This document shows positions 59,715 to 64,000 of a stretch of 64,000 bases of DNA, one piece after another (within the stretch, counting starts at the first letter, position 1; each line of letters opens with the position of its first letter). The DNA is from CAZRHH01 sp964599885 (GTDB taxonomy: Bacteria; Chloroflexota; Dehalococcoidia; DSTF01; JACRBR01): assembly GCA_964599885.1 (NCBI GenBank), contig CAZRHH010000009.1:1-64000 (forward strand). Reading direction: 5' to 3'. Made by a program: the position numbers and the translations under genes. A model generated the notes under the pieces. The model had not been told where the DNA came from. It made no database searches and was given only the letters and a program-made list of their open reading frames with translations.

Positions 59715-61034
59715 TTGACGATGACAGCAATCCGAAGGCACCTCCCCGCCCTCGGGCTGACTCTCTCCGTCGCATTCGTTGTTCGCCTCGCCTGGACCCT
59801 TGCCATTCACCCCGATCCCGCCGACGGCCGCTTCGACGATACGGTCTGGTACCGCGGCGCCGCGCACTTTCTGGCGCGGGGCGAGGGCTATCTCAATCCG
59901 TTCACCGGCACACCTACGGCCGGCTGGCCTCCCGGCTATCCTGCGTTCCTCGGCGCGACGTTCAAGCTGTTCGGCGAGGGTGTCGCGCAGACGGCGGCGG
60001 CGAACATCGCCGTCATGCTTCTCACGATCGCCGTCGTCTACGCGATGGGCGCGCTGCTGTTCGATCGGCGCACGGCGCTCCTCGCGGCGGGCGCGCTGGC
60101 CGTGTGGCCGGGCCAGGTGTACTTCGCATCGCTGACGCTGTCAGAGCCGCTCTTCACGCTGCTCTTCACGACGGCGTTGCTCCTGATGTTCGTAGCGCCG
60201 CGCGTGAACGCGAGGCGGGGCGCGGTCGTCGTCGCGTTCGGCATCGTCACCGGCGCCGCTGTGCTGACGCGCGGGCAGGCCTTGTTGCTGCTGCCCCTCG
60301 CGGTCGTTTGCTGGCATATGGAAGCCAACGTCGAGCGTTGGCGATCGGCGATCGGCTGGGGTATGCTTGCCGCGATCGTCGTCGGGCTGATGCTGGCGCC
60401 CTGGGTGGTGCGGAACCAGCAGCAACTCGGGAGTCCCGTTGTCATCGCGACGAACCTGGGGCCAAACCTCTGGATCGGACACCACGAGGGCGCGACCGGT
60501 CGCATGCAGTCGGACGCGCCGATACCGCTGCCTGACCGCGGCGGACTCACCCAGCCTGAATACGAAGTCGAGGGCAACAGCCTGGCGCTCCGGAAGGGCC
60601 TCTCCTACATGCTTACGCACCCGGCAGACGAAATTCGCCTGTCCATTCACAAGCTCCGCGCGATGTACGAGTCGGATGCGACGGCGCTCGACTGGAACTC
60701 GGGCTACACCAGCGGCTACTACTACGGCGAGCGTTCTGAGCGCACGCTACGCGGCGCCGCCAACGGATTCTGGTTCGCCGCGCTGCTGGTGGCGGCCGTT
60801 GGACTGATCGCCAGCCGCGCCCAGCTTTCCGGTGCGGTTGGCATGCTGCCGCTGATCGCGTTGTCCTGGACAGCGACGCATCTCGTCTTCTTCGGCGACT
60901 CGCGGTTTCACTATCCCGTCGTTTTCGTCTTCGCCCTGCTCGGTGCCCGCGGCGCCGTCGTCATTTTCGAAGCGTTGCGCCGTACCCGGCCTGCGCTGGA
61001 TGAGCCCCTTATCGGGAGAAATGCTCCCGCGTGA
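59715..61034 (+). CDS. PMT/ArnT-like GT-C glycosyltransferase (copy 1)
   Basis: 439 aa from TTG 59715, 9 nt after the previous stop; ATG 59721 is in frame and may be the true start. Ten or so transmembrane helices. The first loop carries DGRFDDTVWYRGAAHFLARGEGY and GTPTAGWPPGYPAFLG, the conserved acidic and GWPPGYP signatures of family GT39/GT83. Late HLVFFGDSRFHYPV is shared with the following two paralogues. Stop overlaps the next start as GTGA. Confidence 0.82.
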   Translation: MTMTAIRRHLPALGLTLSVAFVVRLAWTLAIHPDPADGRFDDTVWYRGAAHFLARGEGYLNPFTGTPTAGWPPGYPAFLGATFKLFGEGVAQTAAANIAVMLLTIAVVYAMGALLFDRRTALLAAGALAVWPGQVYFASLTLSEPLFTLLFTTALLLMFVAPRVNARRGAVVVAFGIVTGAAVLTRGQALLLLPLAVVCWHMEANVERWRSAIGWGMLAAIVVGLMLAPWVVRNQQQLGSPVVIATNLGPNLWIGHHEGATGRMQSDAPIPLPDRGGLTQPEYEVEGNSLALRKGLSYMLTHPADEIRLSIHKLRAMYESDATALDWNSGYTSGYYYGERSERTLRGAANGFWFAALLVAAVGLIASRAQLSGAVGMLPLIALSWTATHLVFFGDSRFHYPVVFVFALLGARGAVVIFEALRRTRPALDEPLIGRNAPA

Positions 61035-62398
61035 GCGCTGAGATACCAGCCACATCGCACGTCGATGTCGAGGCGGGCCCGAGAGCTTGGCCGCGCCTGC
61101 GTGCGATCGCTATCCCCCGTGCCGAGATTCTGCTCCTGGTGCTGATATTCGCCGTGGCCATCGCACCCCGCATCGCCTGGGCGCTGTACAACGATCGCGA
61201 CCCCCAGGGGCTCAACGACCCGGTGCTCTACACCGTGTACGCCGACCAGATCGCTGACGGCTACGGGTACGAAAACTACGGTGGCGAGAAGACGGCCTAT
61301 TATCCGGTCGGGTTCCCCGCCGTTTTCGGCGGGCTAAAACGATTCGGCGATTTCGTGGGCTGGGAACGCGGCGATACGCTTCCGATTCGTCTCCTGAACA
61401 GCGTCTTCGGCGCTGTCACTGTCGTCATGCTGTATGCGCTGGCGCGGCGCGTCTTGAACCGCCGGGTGGCGATCGCCACCGGGCTGCTGCTTGCGTTTTT
61501 CCCGAGCCAGGTGTTCTATTCCGGCGCGATCCTCTCCGAAACGCAGTTCACGATGCTGCTCGTCGCCTCGGTGCTGATCCTCGTGTGGAACCCGTGGGAT
61601 CGAGCCGGCATGCCGTACGCCCAATTGTTTGCCGCCGGCCTTGTGCTGAGCGCCGCGACGATGACGCGCGGCATCACGCTCGTGTTTCCGCTGCTGTTGT
61701 TTGCTATCTGGTTCTTCTACCTGCAATCCCGTAAACGCGCTGCCCTACAGATGCTGGTGCTGTTTGCCGGGATCGCCGTGCTGATCGTCCCCTGGTCGAT
61801 ACGCAACACGGTGGCCTTCAACACGCTTACGGGGCCTTCGACGAATCTCGGCGACGACCTGTGCATCGGCAATTACGCAGGCGCCGATGGGCGATTCACG
61901 ATCACCGGCAAGTGTTTCCAGGGATATGAGGGCGTTAGCGGCCAGGATCTGGAACTTCAGCGCAACCGCAACGGCCTGAGGACGGCCGTCGAAGACTTCG
62001 TCCGCTATCCGGGCGACTGGCCGCGGCTGATATCGCTCAAGGCGTATTGGCTGCTCTACAGCGACGACGATGGGCTCTGGGCCGTCGAATCGTACGGCCA
62101 CGACTACTTCATCTCGCATCCACGCCGCGAGATTCTGACGTTCGCAGCGAACGGCGTCTACTACGCCACCGGGCTGCTGGCGATTCTTGGCGCTGCTGCC
62201 TTCGCCTTATCGAAGGATCTGCGGCGCCTCCTCATCCTGTTGACGGCGCTGTACATTCTCGCCGTGCCCCTGGCGTTCTTCGGCGATCCGCGTTTCCACT
62301 ACCCCGCGATGCCGTTCGTCGTCGTCATCGCGGCGGCGACCGTGATCGGCTTCTGGGATCATCGGCGCAGCGCCACGGCGCCCGAGGCGGTGCCATGA
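61031..62398 (+). CDS. PMT/ArnT-like GT-C glycosyltransferase (copy 2)
   Basis: 455 aa, GTG 61031 in a GTGA overlap. Same plan: first helix about residues 35-55, loop NDPVLYTVYADQIADGYGYENYGGEKTAYYPVGFPAVF (the GWPPGYP equivalent is AYYPVGFPA), APWxxRN equivalent VPWSIRNTVAF, and AVPLAFFGDPRFHYPAMPF near the end. Tandem paralogue of the genes before and after it. Stop overlaps the next start as ATGA. Confidence 0.82.
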   Translation: MSAEIPATSHVDVEAGPRAWPRLRAIAIPRAEILLLVLIFAVAIAPRIAWALYNDRDPQGLNDPVLYTVYADQIADGYGYENYGGEKTAYYPVGFPAVFGGLKRFGDFVGWERGDTLPIRLLNSVFGAVTVVMLYALARRVLNRRVAIATGLLLAFFPSQVFYSGAILSETQFTMLLVASVLILVWNPWDRAGMPYAQLFAAGLVLSAATMTRGITLVFPLLLFAIWFFYLQSRKRAALQMLVLFAGIAVLIVPWSIRNTVAFNTLTGPSTNLGDDLCIGNYAGADGRFTITGKCFQGYEGVSGQDLELQRNRNGLRTAVEDFVRYPGDWPRLISLKAYWLLYSDDDGLWAVESYGHDYFISHPRREILTFAANGVYYATGLLAILGAAAFALSKDLRRLLILLTALYILAVPLAFFGDPRFHYPAMPFVVVIAAATVIGFWDHRRSATAPEAVP

Positions 62399-63792
62399 CC
62401 GCCGCGCGCCGGTGGACGTCGTCGCCGGAGGTGCGGTGGCTTCTCGTGGTGTTCGCGCTCGCGCTCGTCGTGCGCCTGACCGTCGCGCTGGCGATCACGC
62501 CGAGCCCACGCGACGGGCGCTACGATGATTCGGTGTGGTACGACACGACGGCGCGTCATCTCGCGGCGGGTGACGGTTACGTCTTCGATCCGACCGTCTG
62601 GCTGACGGTTACGGGCGAACGCATCTTTCCTGACGAGAGCGAACTGACGCCGACGGCGCTCTGGCCTCCCGGCTACCCGATCACGCTCGCGGCGATCTAC
62701 GCGGTGACCGACGACTCGGTGGCCGCCGGGCGTTTGGCGAACGCTGTCTTCGGGGCGCTGACGGTTGCGCTTGTGTTCCTGATCGCGCGCAAGCTCTCCA
62801 GTGACCTGCTGACGGCTGCATTCGCCGGGGGCGCGCTGGCGCTGTTGCCTGCCCATGTGCTCTTCACGTCGGTGATCGTCTCGGAGACCTACTTCGGCTT
62901 CCTGCTGGCGCTGATCCTCGCGCTGTTCGTGTACTTCGTCTTCGACAAGGAGAAGCCGAACCTGCCGCTGGTGCTCGCCTTGGGCGTGCTGGTCGCCGCG
63001 ACGGGCTACGTGCGCGGCGAGTTCATCGCGTACGGCGGCGTGCTCGCGCTCTTGATGATCTTTCACTGGCGAAAGCGGGCGGCGCTGCCGCTTGTCGCGT
63101 TCGGCATCGGTGCGGTGCTGATCGTGACGCCCTGGGCGATCAGAAATCACAACAGCATGGGCGAATGGATCGTCGGTACCACCGGTGCGGGGCGCGTCAT
63201 GTACCAGGGACACAATCCCCGGACCGACGGCGGCCCAAGCCTCGAAGCCTTCTATTTCCTCGAGGAGGACTACGGATCGCTCGAGGACATGGGCCGGATG
63301 GAGCGAGAACTCCAGGCGAACAAGGACGGCACGCGCCTCGCCCGCGAATGGGCGTGGGACCACAAGCTGAAGGAGCTTGAGCTTGTCGGCCGCCGTATGT
63401 ACCTGCTGTTCCGCAGCGACGAGTCGGGCGTCACATGGATCGACAGCAACCAGGAATACTTCGACGTGGAAAACTCCGACAAGCTCATCCGGCTGTCGAG
63501 CTTCACGTTCTTTGGGCTGATCGCCTTCGCGCTGGCATCGATCCCGCTCTGGTGGAAGCTCCGCGATACGAAGCGCTGGGCGGTGTTCGGCATCGTGCCT
63601 TATTACATGATCATCTTCGGCGTGCTGTTTATCGGAGACCCGCGCTACCACTATGCGCTCTACGTGCCGATCACGATCTTTGCGGGCGTCGGGCTGGCCG
63701 CGCTCTGGCGAATCACCGAGGCGCGCTGGCGAGCTACCCTGGGCGAACGCAGCCTTCCCACTGTCGCGACGTACACCGCGCCGGAACCATGA
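62395..63792 (+). CDS. PMT/ArnT-like GT-C glycosyltransferase (copy 3)
   Basis: 465 aa, ATG 62395 in an ATGA overlap. Shares DGRYDDSVWYDTTARHLAAGDGY, ALWPPGYPITL, TPWAIRNHNSMG and GVLFIGDPRYHYALYVP with its two upstream paralogues. Ten or so transmembrane helices. The three probably arose by duplication and may extend one glycan with different sugars or acceptors (inference). Confidence 0.83.
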   Translation: MTAARRWTSSPEVRWLLVVFALALVVRLTVALAITPSPRDGRYDDSVWYDTTARHLAAGDGYVFDPTVWLTVTGERIFPDESELTPTALWPPGYPITLAAIYAVTDDSVAAGRLANAVFGALTVALVFLIARKLSSDLLTAAFAGGALALLPAHVLFTSVIVSETYFGFLLALILALFVYFVFDKEKPNLPLVLALGVLVAATGYVRGEFIAYGGVLALLMIFHWRKRAALPLVAFGIGAVLIVTPWAIRNHNSMGEWIVGTTGAGRVMYQGHNPRTDGGPSLEAFYFLEEDYGSLEDMGRMERELQANKDGTRLAREWAWDHKLKELELVGRRMYLLFRSDESGVTWIDSNQEYFDVENSDKLIRLSSFTFFGLIAFALASIPLWWKLRDTKRWAVFGIVPYYMIIFGVLFIGDPRYHYALYVPITIFAGVGLAALWRITEARWRATLGERSLPTVATYTAPEP

Positions 63793-64000
63793 ACCCGCTC
63801 GCGAGCCACTGGCTGCGGATGGCGCTCTGGCTGTTCGTCGCCGCGCCGGTCATCGCCGTTATGGTGATGGTCACCTCCGAGGTCGACTTCACGATCGCGA
63901 TCATCTTCACGCTGTATATGTGGGCGCTGGTATGCGTCATACTGGCGCTGATCGCGCTGATCGGCCTGATCGCGCGGCTGCTGGGCAGGGGGATGCGTGC
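63789..64000 (+). CDS. Small membrane protein, truncated by the window end
   Basis: ATG 63789 overlaps the preceding stop (ATGA). Seventy residues are visible with two hydrophobic segments (MALWLFVAAPVIAVMVMV and IIFTLYMWALVCVILALIALIGLIARLL). The frame is open to base 64000. It belongs to the GT-C transcript. Function unknown. Confidence 0.6.
   Translation, partial: MNPLASHWLRMALWLFVAAPVIAVMVMVTSEVDFTIAIIFTLYMWALVCVILALIALIGLIARLLGRGMR

Noticed and set aside
1..64000. tRNA, rRNA or well-known riboswitch genes
   Set aside because: I looked through the intergenic gaps for tRNA T-loop sequences, rRNA and common aptamer cores and saw none, but a covariance search was not possible.

Overview
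The window is 64 kb of GC-rich bacterial chromosome. I infer an environmental member of the Chloroflexota, possibly Dehalococcoidia-like. The basis is secreted enzymes ending in dockerin-like calcium repeats, a TreT/GlgC/GH57 glucan cluster, and many leaderless or TTG/GTG starts. No rRNA, tRNA or other phylogenetic marker was seen, so the placement is weak.

Layout. 1-3.0 kb: a 5'-truncated secreted subtilase and a pair of small membrane proteins. 3.1-14.2 kb: a trehalose/alpha-glucan cluster on the plus strand, with a degenerate GT4 paralogue, a TreT-type trehalose synthase, GlgC and three GH57-type proteins. GlgC can supply the ADP-glucose used by both trehalose and glucan synthesis. The cluster is interrupted at 7.6-8.6 kb by a REP-associated tyrosine transposase (RAYT) with an array of its own palindromes on both sides. 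14.9-17.4 kb: a minus-strand operon (M20 amidohydrolase, GrpB, HAD). 17.8-21.5 kb: a DinB-like protein, two tandem SGNH hydrolases with dockerin-like tails, and a cupredoxin-like lipoprotein. 21.9-26.5 kb: metabolic genes on the minus strand (alanine dehydrogenase, FAH hydrolase, GAF protein, alpha/beta hydrolase).

26.5-29.9 kb is the most striking accessory block. It is a three-gene minus-strand operon with a winged-helix/coiled-coil protein, an unknown 207-aa protein and a 767-aa GHKL (Bergerat-fold) ATPase. It has a strong sigma70-like promoter overlapped by a dyad and a base composition unlike its neighbours. It reads like an undescribed defence or DNA-transaction module. 30-37 kb: small unknown proteins, a membrane coiled-coil plus degenerate GGDEF pair, an M20 peptidase, an S33 lipoprotein and a beta-helix protein. 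37.3-43.0 kb: proS, then a second accessory patch with a RelE/ParE-like pair whose antitoxin is internally duplicated, a HepT/MntA pair and a Fic protein. 43-51.5 kb: VIT-ferritin transporter, SppA, VanZ, GNATs, EamA, and sucC/sucD split by a vanW-like gene. 51.7-64 kb: DUF2171, PadR, a coupled operon (CorC/TlyC, DUF2344, histidine phosphatase), flavin reductase, acyltransferase, and a run of polytopic GT-C-like membrane proteins that continues past the window.

Intergenic space from about 1.9 to 47.6 kb is filled with dispersed repeats. There are three GTAG-headed palindrome families (A, B, C), a C-rich hairpin family (D) and short-period repeats of the type (cctctgtg)n-gtgaa and (catctgtga)n (E, F). 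One E copy lies in frame inside a hydrolase gene. These repeats are essentially absent from 48-64 kb.
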